36,950 nucleotides of DNA from Gammaproteobacteria bacterium (GTDB lineage Bacteria > Pseudomonadota > Gammaproteobacteria > Pseudomonadales > Azotimanducaceae): positions 1 through 36,950 of the forward strand of contig JAPPDJ010000099.1 of the NCBI GenBank assembly GCA_028824555.1. Direction: 5' to 3'. The notes beneath the pieces were generated by a model. That model was not told the origin of the DNA. It was given only the letters and a program-made list of their open reading frames with translations, and made no database searches. A program made the translations under genes and the position numbers. This document shows, in pieces, positions 17,664-25,662 of this stretch (position 1 is its first letter; each line of letters begins with the position of its first letter).

Positions 17664-19934
17664 TTGAATAGACGAAACAGGGGGCGTGAGGGGTCACGCC
17701 GGAAGCGGGCGGAGGCGGACTCGGCGCGGGTGTTGACGCGTGGTGAGCTGGTTGAGGCGTTCGCGGAACGCGGGTCGATGCGGTGGTCTGGGCTGCTGCG
17801 GCATCTCGATGTGCGCGGCGCGGAATCGAAGGCGCTGCGCAGGTTGCTCGATGGGCTCGTGGCTTCGGGCGATGTTCGGCTTGGGCAGCGTGGGCGCTAT
17901 GAGCTGACGCAGCCGCCGGAGAAGATCGCCGGCGAGGTCGTTGGGGACGTTCCGGGGCTTCTGGCGGTTCAAACTGCGGACGGGCGCGTGCCGCTGGCGC
18001 GCGGGCATCGCGTTCGTGGTGTGCGGGCGGGGGACCGTGTCGAGGGTTCGCGGACGAAGGAAGGCGTCACCGTCCGGCGTGTGGTTTCGCCTTCTTCGGA
18101 ACCGCTGATCGGCGCCTTGAACGCCCCCTTGCCGGCGCCGCAAGATGAAGCACCTGACCGGGAGCGGGGGTACGGCTCTTACGCAGCGCCTTGGGTGGAG
18201 TCCCTCGATCCGGGGCTGCGCGGGCGGGTCGATCTGGTCGTGCCGCCGGCGGGCGTACGCGACGGCGCGATCGTCGAGGTGGAAGTGCTGGAGGTGGGTG
18301 CTCGGCGCGTCTCCGGGCGCATCGCCGGTGTACGCGACGCTGGCAACGAAGCGGCGCGGGCCACGGATGCGGCACTGGCGGCGTATCGGATCCCGTGTGT
18401 TTGGCCGGCGGCTTTAGAGGAAGGCGCGCCTCGCGGCGCGATGGAGGGCGAGACGCCCTCCGTCCAGAGAGCTGCCACGGCTACCAAGTCCGACGACCGG
18501 CTTGATCTGCGCGACATGTCCCTTGTCACCATCGATGGCGAGGATGCACGCGACTTCGATGATGCAGTGTTCGCCGAGCGTCGGCGCAACGGCGGCTGGC
18601 GGCTCGTGGTGGCCATCGCCGATGTTTCGCACTACGTCGCGCACGATTCGCCGCTGGACCACGAGGCCAGGCGCCGGGGCAACTCGGTGTATTTGCCGGA
18701 TCGGGTCGTGCCGATGCTGCCTGAGGCCCTCAGCAATGGGCTTTGTTCGCTGCGGCCGGACGAAGACCGGCTCGCGGTGGTGTGCGACATGCTCGTGTCG
18801 GCACAAGGTCGGGTGTCGCGCCACAGTTTCGCGCGCGCGACGATTCGCTCCGAGGCCCGGCTCACCTACACGGAGGTAGCTGCGTTTCTCGAGGGTGGGG
18901 GAGGCGTGGAGAATCCGGCGGTCGCCACATCGCTGAAAGCGCTCGACGGCGTGCGCAAGGCGCTGACGGCGCAGCGGGAAGAACGCGGTGCGCTGGACCT
19001 CGAAAGCCACGAGTCGCGCGTGGAGTTGCAGGACGGCCGGCCGGCGAGTGTTGTGGACGTGGAGCGCAACGACGCCCATCGCCTCGTCGAGGAGGCCATG
19101 ATCGCCGCCAATGTGGCGACGGCGCGGGAGTTGGAACGGCTGCTCAAGCAGGATGGGAAGGGCCCCGCGAGCGGCACGCGGCCGGTGTATCGCGTCCACG
19201 AACCGCCGCCGAGCGACCGTCTGGACGCCCTGGAACCCGCCCTCAGACTCGCCGGCGTGTCGGTGCCGCCAGCCCCCATCACACCGCCGGCCTTGAGCGC
19301 GGCGCTCGTGCGCGCCAAGTCGGCATCGAGTCTGCCCGGGTGGATTTGGGACATCCTCACCCTGCGCAGCCTCGCCCAGGCCCGCTACGAAACCCGGCGC
19401 CTCGGCCACTTTGGCCTCGCGCTTTCCACCTACGTCCACTTCACCTCGCCCATCCGGCGCTATTCGGACCTGCTGGTGCATCGCATCCTCTTTGGCTGGC
19501 GCCCGAACGCGGACGCGCAGGACGAGGTCTGCGCCCACATCTCGGCCACCGAACGCCGCGCCGAGAGCGCGGAACGAATGGTGGACAACTGGCTCAAGTG
19601 CGCCTTGATCGAGCATCGAGTGGGGGAGACGTTTTCCGGTCGGATCGCCGGGGTGACCGGGTTTGGCCTCTTCGTCGAACTCGATGGCGCCGGCGTGCAG
19701 GGGCTGTTGCACATTGGCTCGCTCGGCGCGGACTACTTCCACCATGTGCCCGCCGCCATGGCGCTGGTGGGGGAGCGCTCGGGGCGGCGGTTTGCCCTTG
19801 GCGATGCCCTCAAGGTGGTCTTGCAGGATGTTTCGCCGCCCACGGGACGGGTGGATCTTCGCTTGGCCGAGCGACCTGCGCGCAGCGAACGGCTGCCACG
19901 GGAACGGCGCGGACGGGGCCGGCGGCGACGGTGA
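17664..19934 (+). CDS. rnr: Ribonuclease R
   Basis: RNase R is a processive 3'-5' exoribonuclease that degrades structured RNA and takes part in rRNA and tmRNA-linked quality control. The 756-residue protein has a basic N-terminus, a winged-helix region (about 25-80), cold-shock domains (about 85-250) and the RNB catalytic domain with IDGEDARDFDDAV. The four metal-binding aspartates are Asp291, 297, 299 and 300, matching the DGEDARDFDD pattern. A C-terminal S1 domain (ETFSGRIAGVTGFGLFVELD) and a short Arg-rich tail follow. The start is taken as TTG at 17664 to keep the basic N-terminus; GTG at 17730 is possible. A palindromic repeat at 18443-18461 is read in frame just before the RNB core and lengthens the linker. 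The stop overlaps rlmB by four bases. Confidence 0.95.
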   Translation: MNRRNRGREGSRRKRAEADSARVLTRGELVEAFAERGSMRWSGLLRHLDVRGAESKALRRLLDGLVASGDVRLGQRGRYELTQPPEKIAGEVVGDVPGLLAVQTADGRVPLARGHRVRGVRAGDRVEGSRTKEGVTVRRVVSPSSEPLIGALNAPLPAPQDEAPDRERGYGSYAAPWVESLDPGLRGRVDLVVPPAGVRDGAIVEVEVLEVGARRVSGRIAGVRDAGNEAARATDAALAAYRIPCVWPAALEEGAPRGAMEGETPSVQRAATATKSDDRLDLRDMSLVTIDGEDARDFDDAVFAERRRNGGWRLVVAIADVSHYVAHDSPLDHEARRRGNSVYLPDRVVPMLPEALSNGLCSLRPDEDRLAVVCDMLVSAQGRVSRHSFARATIRSEARLTYTEVAAFLEGGGGVENPAVATSLKALDGVRKALTAQREERGALDLESHESRVELQDGRPASVVDVERNDAHRLVEEAMIAANVATARELERLLKQDGKGPASGTRPVYRVHEPPPSDRLDALEPALRLAGVSVPPAPITPPALSAALVRAKSASSLPGWIWDILTLRSLAQARYETRRLGHFGLALSTYVHFTSPIRRYSDLLVHRILFGWRPNADAQDEVCAHISATERRAESAERMVDNWLKCALIEHRVGETFSGRIAGVTGFGLFVELDGAGVQGLLHIGSLGADYFHHVPAAMALVGERSGRRFALGDALKVVLQDVSPPTGRVDLRLAERPARSERLPRERRGRGRRRR
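18443..18461. repeat. Palindromic REP-type repeat inside the rnr coding region
   Basis: GGAGGGCG-aga-CGCCCTCC is identical in its arms to the intergenic copies at 114, 22266, 22432 and 29417, and here it is translated (EGETPS). The preceding ggcgcgcctcgcggcgcg is a second small palindrome, so the inserted piece may span about 18420-18475. Confidence 0.85.
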
Positions 19935-20662
19935 CCGATCGCATCTACGGCATCCACGCCGTGCGCGAACTGATCGACGCCGATCCAGCGCGCATTCGCA
20001 GTTTAAAGGTGGCGGCCGGGCGACGTGCGCCGGAGCTTGCCGCCATCGTCACGCAGGCGCGCAATGCCAGCATTCGGGTGGACACGGTGGATCGCTCGGC
20101 GCTGAACCGGCTCGCCGAGGGCGGCAGTCATCAGGGCATCCTTGCGGAATGCCACGCGGTTCGCCCGACCAGCGAAGCCGCCTTCGAGGAGCGTTTTGCC
20201 ACGCTCTCGCAGCCTTTGCTGCTTGCACTCGACCACATCGAAGACCCGCGCAATCTCGGCGCGTGCCTGCGCAGCGCCGAAGCGGCCGGTGTCGATGCCG
20301 TGCTCGTGCCGCGCCGCCGCAGCGCGCCACTGTCCGGTGTTGCGGCCAAGGCGGCAAGCGGTGCGATGGAGCATCTCACCATCGTCGAGGTGGCCAATCT
20401 GGCGCGACGACTCGATTGGCTTCGCGAGCAGGGCGTCTGGGTCGTCGGCGGCGACGCGGACGGCGATGTGGCGTACACGGACGTGCCGTTCGATGGCGCC
20501 ATCGCCATCGTCATCGGCAGCGAGGGCAAGGGCTTGCGTCGGCTAACGCGAGAGCGCTGCGACTTCCTGGCTCGCATCCCGTTGGCCGGCAAGGTTGCGA
20601 GCCTCAACGTCTCCGTCGCCACCAGCATCCTGCTGTTCGAGGCGGTGCGCCAACGGGGGTAG
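19931..20662 (+). CDS. rlmB: 23S rRNA (guanosine-2'-O-)-methyltransferase RlmB
   Basis: RlmB methylates the 2'-O of a guanosine (G2251 in E. coli numbering) in the peptidyl-transferase region of 23S rRNA. It is a 243-residue SpoU-family SPOUT enzyme with an N-terminal substrate-binding domain (IYGIHAVRELI) and the trefoil-knot motifs DHIEDPRNLGACLRSAEA, GSEGKGLRRL and SLNVSVATSILLFE. The GTG start at 19931 overlaps the rnr stop as GTGA, so the two genes are translationally coupled. The rnr-rlmB pair is conserved in gammaproteobacteria, which supports the call. Confidence 0.96.
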   Translation: MTDRIYGIHAVRELIDADPARIRSLKVAAGRRAPELAAIVTQARNASIRVDTVDRSALNRLAEGGSHQGILAECHAVRPTSEAAFEERFATLSQPLLLALDHIEDPRNLGACLRSAEAAGVDAVLVPRRRSAPLSGVAAKAASGAMEHLTIVEVANLARRLDWLREQGVWVVGGDADGDVAYTDVPFDGAIAIVIGSEGKGLRRLTRERCDFLARIPLAGKVASLNVSVATSILLFEAVRQRG

Positions 20663-20712
20663 TGGTGCCTTCGCTCCGTCGGCCGAGTCGCCGCGCCAGG
20701 ACGTGGATGGCT

Positions 20713-20788
20713 GTAGGGACGGGCTTGTCCGCCCATCTCGAACGGGGGCGACACACTCGGCACGGGACGGGACAAGCCCGTCCCCTAC
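20713..20788. repeat. Inverted-repeat element, GTAGGGGCG family
   Basis: GTAGGGACGGGCTTGTCC at 20713-20730 and the reverse complement of 20770-20788 match almost completely, leaving about 40 bases between the arms. Related sequences lie at 20862-20895, 29344-29372 and 29491-29516. It occupies the rlmB-rpsF space. Confidence 0.8.
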
Positions 20789-20838
20789 GAGGAAATGCGA
20801 CTTGCATTCATCGGCAACCCAATTCTCGATGGTTGGCG

Positions 20839-20844
20839 TATGAT
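20839..20844 (+). promoter_or_regulatory. Possible -10 box of the rpsF operon
   Basis: TATGAT (5 of 6 consensus bases) lies about 110 bases before the rpsF start, between two GTAGGGGCG-type repeats. No good -35 box is seen at standard spacing. Confidence 0.3.
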
Positions 20845-20861
20845 TCGTCTCCCGCGTTGGC

Positions 20862-20895
20862 GGGCACTGGTGGGCCTTGAGGGCTCGCCCCTACA
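20862..20895. repeat. Short GTAGGGGCG-family repeat (minus orientation)
   Basis: The reverse complement reads tgtaggggcgagccctcaag followed by gccc, close to the copy at 29491. It lies between the candidate -10 box and rpsF, so it would be in the mRNA leader. Confidence 0.6.
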
Positions 20896-20954
20896 TAGAC
20901 TCCTTGCCTCACGCCCAAGCAGTGGCGGAGGCGAAAACCGAAGGGAGAACACTC

Positions 20955-21389
20955 TTGCGACACTACGAAGTCGTTTTCATGGTGCACCCCGATCAGTCCG
21001 ATCAGGTGCCTGGCATGGTGGAGCGCTATCGAGCGCTCATTGAGCGCGGTGGCGGCGTCATCCACCGCAGCGAGGACTGGGGGCGGCGCCAGCTTGCCTA
21101 CCCCGTCTCCAAGATCCACAAGGCGCACTACCTGCTGCTCAACATCGAGGTGGACGCCGGCACGCTTGACGAGCTCGAAAGCGCCTTCCGCTTCAACGAT
21201 GCCGTGCTGCGTCACCTCATCATCAAGCGCAAGGCGCCGGTGACCGGCAATTCCAAGCTCTACGAAGAGGAACTGCGCGAGCAGGAGAAGGATCGCGAGC
21301 GCGAGCGCCGCCGCGAAGAGGAAGCCGAGGCTCGGGCCAGACAGCGCGAGGCCGCTGCGACCCGTCCGGCACCAGCGGAAACGGCATAG
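20955..21389 (+). CDS. rpsF: 30S ribosomal protein S6
   Basis: S6 binds the central domain of 16S rRNA together with S18. The 144-residue product from a TTG at 20955 begins [14 protein letters not shown] after the initiator, the exact S6 start, and includes [11 protein letters not shown] and [15 protein letters not shown] sits seven bases upstream of the TTG, which decides the start; an ATG at 20877 would add 26 unrelated residues. After about residue 100 the tail is a highly charged Glu/Arg helix ([20 protein letters not shown]) and then Ala/Pro-rich. rpsR follows after ten bases. Confidence 0.97.
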   Translation: MRHYEVVFMVHPDQSDQVPGMVERYRALIERGGGVIHRSEDWGRRQLAYPVSKIHKAHYLLLNIEVDAGTLDELESAFRFNDAVLRHLIIKRKAPVTGNSKLYEEELREQEKDRERERRREEEAEARARQREAAATRPAPAETA

Positions 21390-21399
21390 GGGAGCGATC

Positions 21400-21627
21400 A
21401 TGGCACGCAATTTTCGACGCAAGCGCTACTGCCGGTTCACGGCGGAAGGGATCAAGGAGATCGACTACAAGGACCTGGATCTCCTCCGGCAATACGTCAC
21501 CGAGACGGGCAAGATCGTGCCGAGCCGCATCACCGGCACCAGCGCCCGCTATCAGCGCCAGCTCGCCACCGCAGTCAAGCGCGCCCGCTATCTGGCGCTC
21601 TTGCCCTACACCGACCAGCACAAGTAG
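21400..21627 (+). CDS. rpsR: 30S ribosomal protein S18
   Basis: S18 is the S6 partner on the 30S platform. It has 75 residues, normal size, with the typical [33 protein letters not shown] and [12 protein letters not shown]. The ribosome binding site GGGGAG overlaps the 3' flank of rpsF. A repeat begins right after the stop and separates it from rplI. The priB gene that sits between rpsF and rpsR in enterobacteria is absent. Confidence 0.98.
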   Translation: MARNFRRKRYCRFTAEGIKEIDYKDLDLLRQYVTETGKIVPSRITGTSARYQRQLATAVKRARYLALLPYTDQHK

Positions 21628-21629
21628 CT

Positions 21630-21680
21630 GCGCGCCCTTCGGGCGCGTTGGCAGTTGCTTCGCAACTGCTGCGCGCCAAC
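21630..21680. repeat. Palindromic repeat after rpsR (family 3, copy A)
   Basis: GCGCGCCC-ttc-GGGCGCG is followed by GCAGTTGC-ttc-GCAACTGC, a double hairpin. The same sequence recurs at 21735-21779 and, diverged, at 26949-26993. Confidence 0.85.
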
Positions 21681-21704
21681 ACAGCGGGGCTACGGGAGAC
21701 AGAC

Positions 21705-21809
21705 GTGAACGTGATTCTTATGGAACGGGTGATGGCGCGCCCTGGCGGGCGCGTTGGCAGTTGCTTCGCAACTGCGCGGACTGAGCGTTATTCAGGAGGC
21801 ACGCTGTGA
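21705..21809 (+). CDS. Leader reading frame made from a duplicated rplI start
   Basis: A GTG at 21705 with GGGAG upstream opens a 34-codon frame. Its first ten codons (MNVILMERVM) are the same as those of rplI at 21806. After that the frame runs through repeat copy B (ARPGGRVGSCFATA) and ends RTERYSGGTL. Its TGA at 21807-21809 overlaps the rplI GTG as GTGA. The two 30-base starts differ at only two positions, both silent (AAC/AAT, GTG/GTA). The frame may be translated and coupled to L9 synthesis, or may be a passive scar of a duplication. No function is known for such a peptide. Confidence 0.45.
   Translation: MNVILMERVMARPGGRVGSCFATARTERYSGGTL
21735..21779. repeat. Palindromic repeat within the rplI leader frame (family 3, copy B)
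   Basis: This is nearly identical to copy A: GCGCGCCC-tgg-CGGGCGCG, then GCAGTTGC-ttc-GCAACTGC. It starts immediately after the tenth codon of the duplicated rplI start. Confidence 0.85.
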
Positions 21810-22252
21810 ATGTGATTCTTATGGAACGGGTAATGAGTTTGGGCAACCTCGGCGACGAGGTGAACGTGAAGAACGGCTATGCCCGGAACTACCTCATTCC
21901 CACCGGCAAGGCGGTGCGCGCCACCGCCGAGAACCGAGAAGTGTTCGAGACGCGTCGCGTCGAACTCACCCGCGTTGCCAACGATCGGCTGAGCGACGCA
22001 CAAGGCCGCGCCTCGCTGCTGGTGGATCGAGAGGTAACCATCGTCGCCCGCGCCTCCGAGGAGGGCAAGCTCTACGGCTCCGTCGGCACCGTCGAGATCG
22101 CCCGCGCGCTCGACGGCCTTGGCGTCACCATCAACCGCGCCGAGGTGCGGCTGCCCGACGGCGTGATCCGTTCGGTGGGCGAATACGACGTGGACATCCA
22201 GCTCCATGCAGACGTGGTGCAGCCGGTGCACGTGGTGGTGATCGCGGAGTAG
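21806..22252 (+). CDS. rplI: 50S ribosomal protein L9
   Basis: L9 binds 23S rRNA at the L1 stalk base and extends from the ribosome; it helps reading-frame fidelity. The 148-residue length is standard. It begins MNVILMERVMSLGNLGDEV and continues VKNGYARNYLIPTGKAVRAT, the N-domain signature; the C-domain has EEGKLYGSVG and HADVVQPVHVVVI. The GTG at 21806 has AGGAGG about six bases upstream and overlaps the stop of the leader frame. It is the third gene of the rpsF-rpsR-rplI operon, but it is separated from rpsR by 178 bp of repeats and a copy of its own start. Confidence 0.97.
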   Translation: MNVILMERVMSLGNLGDEVNVKNGYARNYLIPTGKAVRATAENREVFETRRVELTRVANDRLSDAQGRASLLVDREVTIVARASEEGKLYGSVGTVEIARALDGLGVTINRAEVRLPDGVIRSVGEYDVDIQLHADVVQPVHVVVIAE

Positions 22253-22265
22253 GGGGCCTTTGGAG

Positions 22266-22284
22266 GGAGGGCGTCTCGCCCTCC
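22266..22284. repeat. GGAGGGCG palindrome after rplI
   Basis: GGAGGGCG-tct-CGCCCTCC is a perfect 8-bp stem 13 bases after the rplI stop, the third of five such copies in the window. Confidence 0.85.
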
Positions 22285-22338
22285 ATCGTCGGGCAGGCAC
22301 GACGGCGCTAGCGAGCAGAGGCTGGTTTGCTGGCCGCG

Positions 22339-22526
22339 TTGTTCGAGGCTGGCGCTTTGTTGGCGTTGTCTGGAACACTTGCTTGCGGTGGCCTTGGCCG
22401 GCTCCGCTGCGTGCGCGCCTTCGGCACGCTTGGAGGGCGGGACGCCCTCCTTCCAGCGAGGCCCTCGCATCGCAGGGGCTGTTGCCTTGGTGTGTGCCTG
22501 CGGGCTTTGTTCGAGGAGGCCCGCTA
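22339..22526. repeat. Long dispersed repeat, copy 2 (about 188 bp)
   Basis: This matches 21-209 in the same orientation. It carries the GGAGGGCG-gga-CGCCCTCC palindrome at 22432-22450 and cgccttcggcacg. The differences from copy 1 are scattered substitutions, so the copies are not recent. Confidence 0.85.
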
Positions 22527-22721
22527 GCTGGGCTATAGCTAGCGCGAACTGCTGGCCTTCGTGCTCGCATTCCCTCGCAGCTACGGCTAAAGCGAGAAAC
22601 TGTCCACAGCCACCAAGACTTTACTCACACGTTGCTCCAGCGATTTCCGCAGGCTTCTCCTTTGCCAATCTTCGCTGCGAGGCCCACTCTTAGCGGTTCG
22701 CTCGGCTGTTAGGATTCCCTC
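22527..22721. other. dnaB upstream region
   Basis: This region holds GCTAGCT...AGCTAGC arms at about 22522-22545 and then unremarkable sequence. TGTTAGGAT at 22707-22715 resembles an extended -10 box, but its AGGA also has the right spacing to serve as the ribosome binding site of dnaB. Confidence 0.35.
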
Positions 22722-24104
22722 GTGGCAGAACCCGCTCAAAGGGCTCCCGAGCCTGCGCGGCTCAAGGTGCCGCCGCATTCGGTGGAGGCGGAGCAGTCCG
22801 TGATCGGTGGGCTGATGCTGAATCAGGAGGCGTGGGACCAGATCGTCCACCGCGTCTCCAGCCAGGATTTCTACCGCACGGCGCACCAGATCATCTTCGA
22901 GGTGATGGGCGAACTGGCAAACGCCAACGAGCCGCTCGACGTCGTCACCATCTCCGAGGCGCTGCAAACCCGTTCGCTGGCCGAAAAGGCCGGCGGCAAC
23001 GCCTACCTCGCCGAAATCCTCGAGGCGACCCCCAGCGCCGCCAACATCGTCGCCTATGCAGACATCGTGCGCGAGCGCTCCACGCTGCGCCGCCTGATCC
23101 AAGCCGCCAATCGCATCGCCGAATCCGCCTTCACGCCGGAAGGGCGCACCAGCGCCGAACTGCTCGACCAAGCCGAGCACCTCGTCTTCACCATTGCCGA
23201 CGACAAGCTCAAGGAGTCTGGACCCACGCGCATCGAGCCGGTGCTGACGTCCGTCGTCGATCGCATCGACTATCTCTTCAAGACCCGCGAGACCATCACC
23301 GGCGTCGCGTCGGGGTTCATCGACCTCGACGAGTACACGGCTGGCTTCCAGCCGGCCGAGCTGATCATCGTCGCCGCTCGCCCATCCATGGGCAAGACGT
23401 CCCTCATCGTCAACTTCGCCGAACACGCGGTGATGAGCGACCAAGAAGGGGCTGTGCTCATATTCTCCTTGGAGCAGCCGGCTACCCAGCTCGTGATGCG
23501 CATGCTGTCGTCGCTCGGCAGCATCAACCAGGATCGACTGCGAACCGGCCATCTGACGGATGACGACTGGCCGCGCTTCACCGCTGCGGTCAGCCAGCTA
23601 CAGGGCCGCAACCTCTACATCGACGACACGCCCGGACTGACACCAAACGACATTCGCGCCCGAGTCCGGCGAGTTGCCAGAGAGGCCGGCGGCCTGGCGA
23701 TGGTCATGGTGGACTACCTCCAACTCATGCGGACGGCGCGCGACTACGACAGTCCAGTCCATGCGGTCTCCGAGCTCTCTCGCTCGCTCAAGGCTATCGC
23801 TCGAGAGATGAATTGTCCGCTGATCGTCTGCTCTCAGCTCAATCGGGCGTCGGAAAAGGAAGGTCGCAGGCCGCGCATGTCCGATCTGCGCGACTCGGGT
23901 GCTATCGAGCAAGACGCGGATGTGATCCTCTTCATCCACCGGGACAAGCCCAAGGACGGCGAGGTGGACAGTGGCAAGACCAAGATCATCATCGGCAAGC
24001 AGCGCAATGGCCCCGTCGGAGACGTTGAGCTAGGGTTCGATGCCGCCAAAACACGCTTTCGCAACCTCGCACCCGACGAGTACGGTGACGAACCTGCCTA
24101 CTGA
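22722..24104 (+). CDS. dnaB: Replicative DNA helicase
   Basis: DnaB is the hexameric 5'-3' helicase of the replication fork. The 460-residue protein has the N-terminal primase-interacting domain (PPHSVEAEQSVIGGLML), a linker, and the RecA-like core with Walker A RPSMGKTS (residues 220-227), Walker B VMVDYLQLM, and SQLNRASE...RPRMSDLRDSGAIEQDADVI. The GTG at 22722 has AGGA seven bases upstream. Its place after rplI and before radA is the common gammaproteobacterial arrangement, but alr, often the next gene, is missing. No intein is present. Confidence 0.97.
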   Translation: MAEPAQRAPEPARLKVPPHSVEAEQSVIGGLMLNQEAWDQIVHRVSSQDFYRTAHQIIFEVMGELANANEPLDVVTISEALQTRSLAEKAGGNAYLAEILEATPSAANIVAYADIVRERSTLRRLIQAANRIAESAFTPEGRTSAELLDQAEHLVFTIADDKLKESGPTRIEPVLTSVVDRIDYLFKTRETITGVASGFIDLDEYTAGFQPAELIIVAARPSMGKTSLIVNFAEHAVMSDQEGAVLIFSLEQPATQLVMRMLSSLGSINQDRLRTGHLTDDDWPRFTAAVSQLQGRNLYIDDTPGLTPNDIRARVRRVAREAGGLAMVMVDYLQLMRTARDYDSPVHAVSELSRSLKAIAREMNCPLIVCSQLNRASEKEGRRPRMSDLRDSGAIEQDADVILFIHRDKPKDGEVDSGKTKIIIGKQRNGPVGDVELGFDAAKTRFRNLAPDEYGDEPAY

Positions 24105-24124
24105 TTGGTAGGCGAGGCTTCAAG

Positions 24125-25501
24125 ATGGCCCGAGCCAGCGCTGTCTTCGTTTGCACCGACTGCGGTGCCGAGCACGCCAAGTGGCAGGGGCAGTGCTCTG
24201 CCTGTCAGGCATGGAACACGCTCAAGGAGTTGCGCCTGCCCGCGCAAGGCAAGGCGAAGGCAAGCGGCGCTCCCGGCTACGGCGACGCAAGCGCAGAGGT
24301 GGCATTGCTCGCCGATGTCGCCTCTGCCAAGGAGGAGCGCTTCGGCTCCGGTCTCGCCGAACTCGACCGCGTGCTTGGCGGCGGCTTCGTGCCGGGGTCC
24401 GTGGTGCTGATGGGCGGCGACCCCGGCGCCGGCAAGAGCACGCTGTTGCTGCAGGTCGCCACCGGCCTTGATGGTGGCGCAGATGCACAAGGCGCTCTTT
24501 ACGTCAGCGGCGAAGAGTCGATTCAGCAACTCGCACAGCGGGCACGCCGGCTGGGGCTGGCCCGGGACTCGCTGAGGGTCGCCTCGGAAACTTCGGTGGA
24601 CCGCATCGAAGCCTTGGTGACGCGGGAGGCGCCCCGACTGGTGGTGATCGACTCGATCCAGGTGATGCACGTCGACACCGCCGTCAGCCTGCCGGGAAGC
24701 GTTACCCAGGTGCGCGAGTCCGCCGCGCGGCTCACCCGCCTCGCCAAAGAGACGAGCACCACCGTCGTCATGGTGGGCCACGTCACCAAGGAGGGCAATC
24801 TCGCTGGCCCCAAGGTGCTCGAACACATGATCGACTGCTTCATGATGCTCGATGCCCCCGCCGGCAGTCGCTATCGCACCTTGCGTGGGCAGAAGAACCG
24901 TTTTGGTGCGGTGAACGAACTCGGTGTGTTCGCGATGACCGAAGAGGGCATGAAGGAAGTGACCAACCCTTCTGCCATCTTCCTCGAACGGCCCAAGGAG
25001 GCGGCCCCCGGCAGCGCGGTGACCGTCACCTGGGAAGGCACGCGGCCCCTGCTGGTGGAGATTCAGGCACTGGTGGACGATGTCCAGGGCGGCCATCCGC
25101 GCCGCGTGGCGGTGGGGCTCGACGCCCAGCGGCTCGCCATGCACCTCGCCGTTCTGCACCGCCATTGTGGCGTGGCAATGGCCGATCAGGACGTGTTCGC
25201 CAACGTGGTCGGCGGCGTGCGCATCAACGAGACGGGGGCAGACCTCGCCCTCATGGCGGCAGTGATGTCGAGCTTCCGCGCCCGCGCCCTGCCCACGGGC
25301 CTCGTGGCATTCGGCGAAATCGGCCTCACCGGCGAAGTTCGTCCGGCGCCCAACGGCCAGGAACGGCTGCGCGAGGCCAAGAAGCACGGCTTCACCCGCG
25401 CCATTTGCCCCCGCGCCAACCGCCCCCGCCAACCCATCGACGGCATCCAAGTGCATGCCGTCGCAACGCTGGCCGAAGCCTTGGACATCCTTCGGGAGTG
25501 A
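24125..25501 (+). CDS. radA: DNA repair protein RadA (Sms)
   Basis: RadA is a hexameric branch-migration helicase that helps process recombination intermediates with RecA. The 458-residue protein has the four-cysteine zinc finger (CTDCGAEHAKWQGQCSAC), Walker A DPGAGKS (residues 99-105), the RadA-specific KNRFG (257-261) and a Lon-protease-like C-terminal domain (FGEIGLTGEVRP). It starts 20 bp after dnaB, so the two are probably co-transcribed. Confidence 0.97.
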   Translation: MARASAVFVCTDCGAEHAKWQGQCSACQAWNTLKELRLPAQGKAKASGAPGYGDASAEVALLADVASAKEERFGSGLAELDRVLGGGFVPGSVVLMGGDPGAGKSTLLLQVATGLDGGADAQGALYVSGEESIQQLAQRARRLGLARDSLRVASETSVDRIEALVTREAPRLVVIDSIQVMHVDTAVSLPGSVTQVRESAARLTRLAKETSTTVVMVGHVTKEGNLAGPKVLEHMIDCFMMLDAPAGSRYRTLRGQKNRFGAVNELGVFAMTEEGMKEVTNPSAIFLERPKEAAPGSAVTVTWEGTRPLLVEIQALVDDVQGGHPRRVAVGLDAQRLAMHLAVLHRHCGVAMADQDVFANVVGGVRINETGADLALMAAVMSSFRARALPTGLVAFGEIGLTGEVRPAPNGQERLREAKKHGFTRAICPRANRPRQPIDGIQVHAVATLAEALDILRE

Positions 25502-25662
25502 GCGGGGGACACGGCTGCAACTTCGACCTTCCCCACAACCACACCCCGTCAGAGGGCGAGGACGCCCTTTCTTGGTGCAAGGCATTGCTGAAAGTCAAGC
25601 AGATATCGCGCATCCGATTCCTGTTAGGGTTCGCGTCCAATGTAAACCTGCGGAGATAGGCC

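Noticed and set aside
18743-19930. Long frame upstream of and continuous with rlmB
   Set aside because: This is the rnr gene read in another frame. RlmB starts at the GTG that overlaps the rnr stop, which matches the family N-terminus.
22260-22693. Short frames inside the long repeat and palindromes downstream of rplI
   Set aside because: Equivalent frames occur in the other repeat copy at 4-285. They arise from the repeat sequence and lack ribosome binding sites.
22700-22730. Leaderless dnaB transcript from TGTTAGGAT six bases before the GTG
   Set aside because: The AGGA within the same bases is correctly placed as a ribosome binding site, so the two readings cannot be separated.
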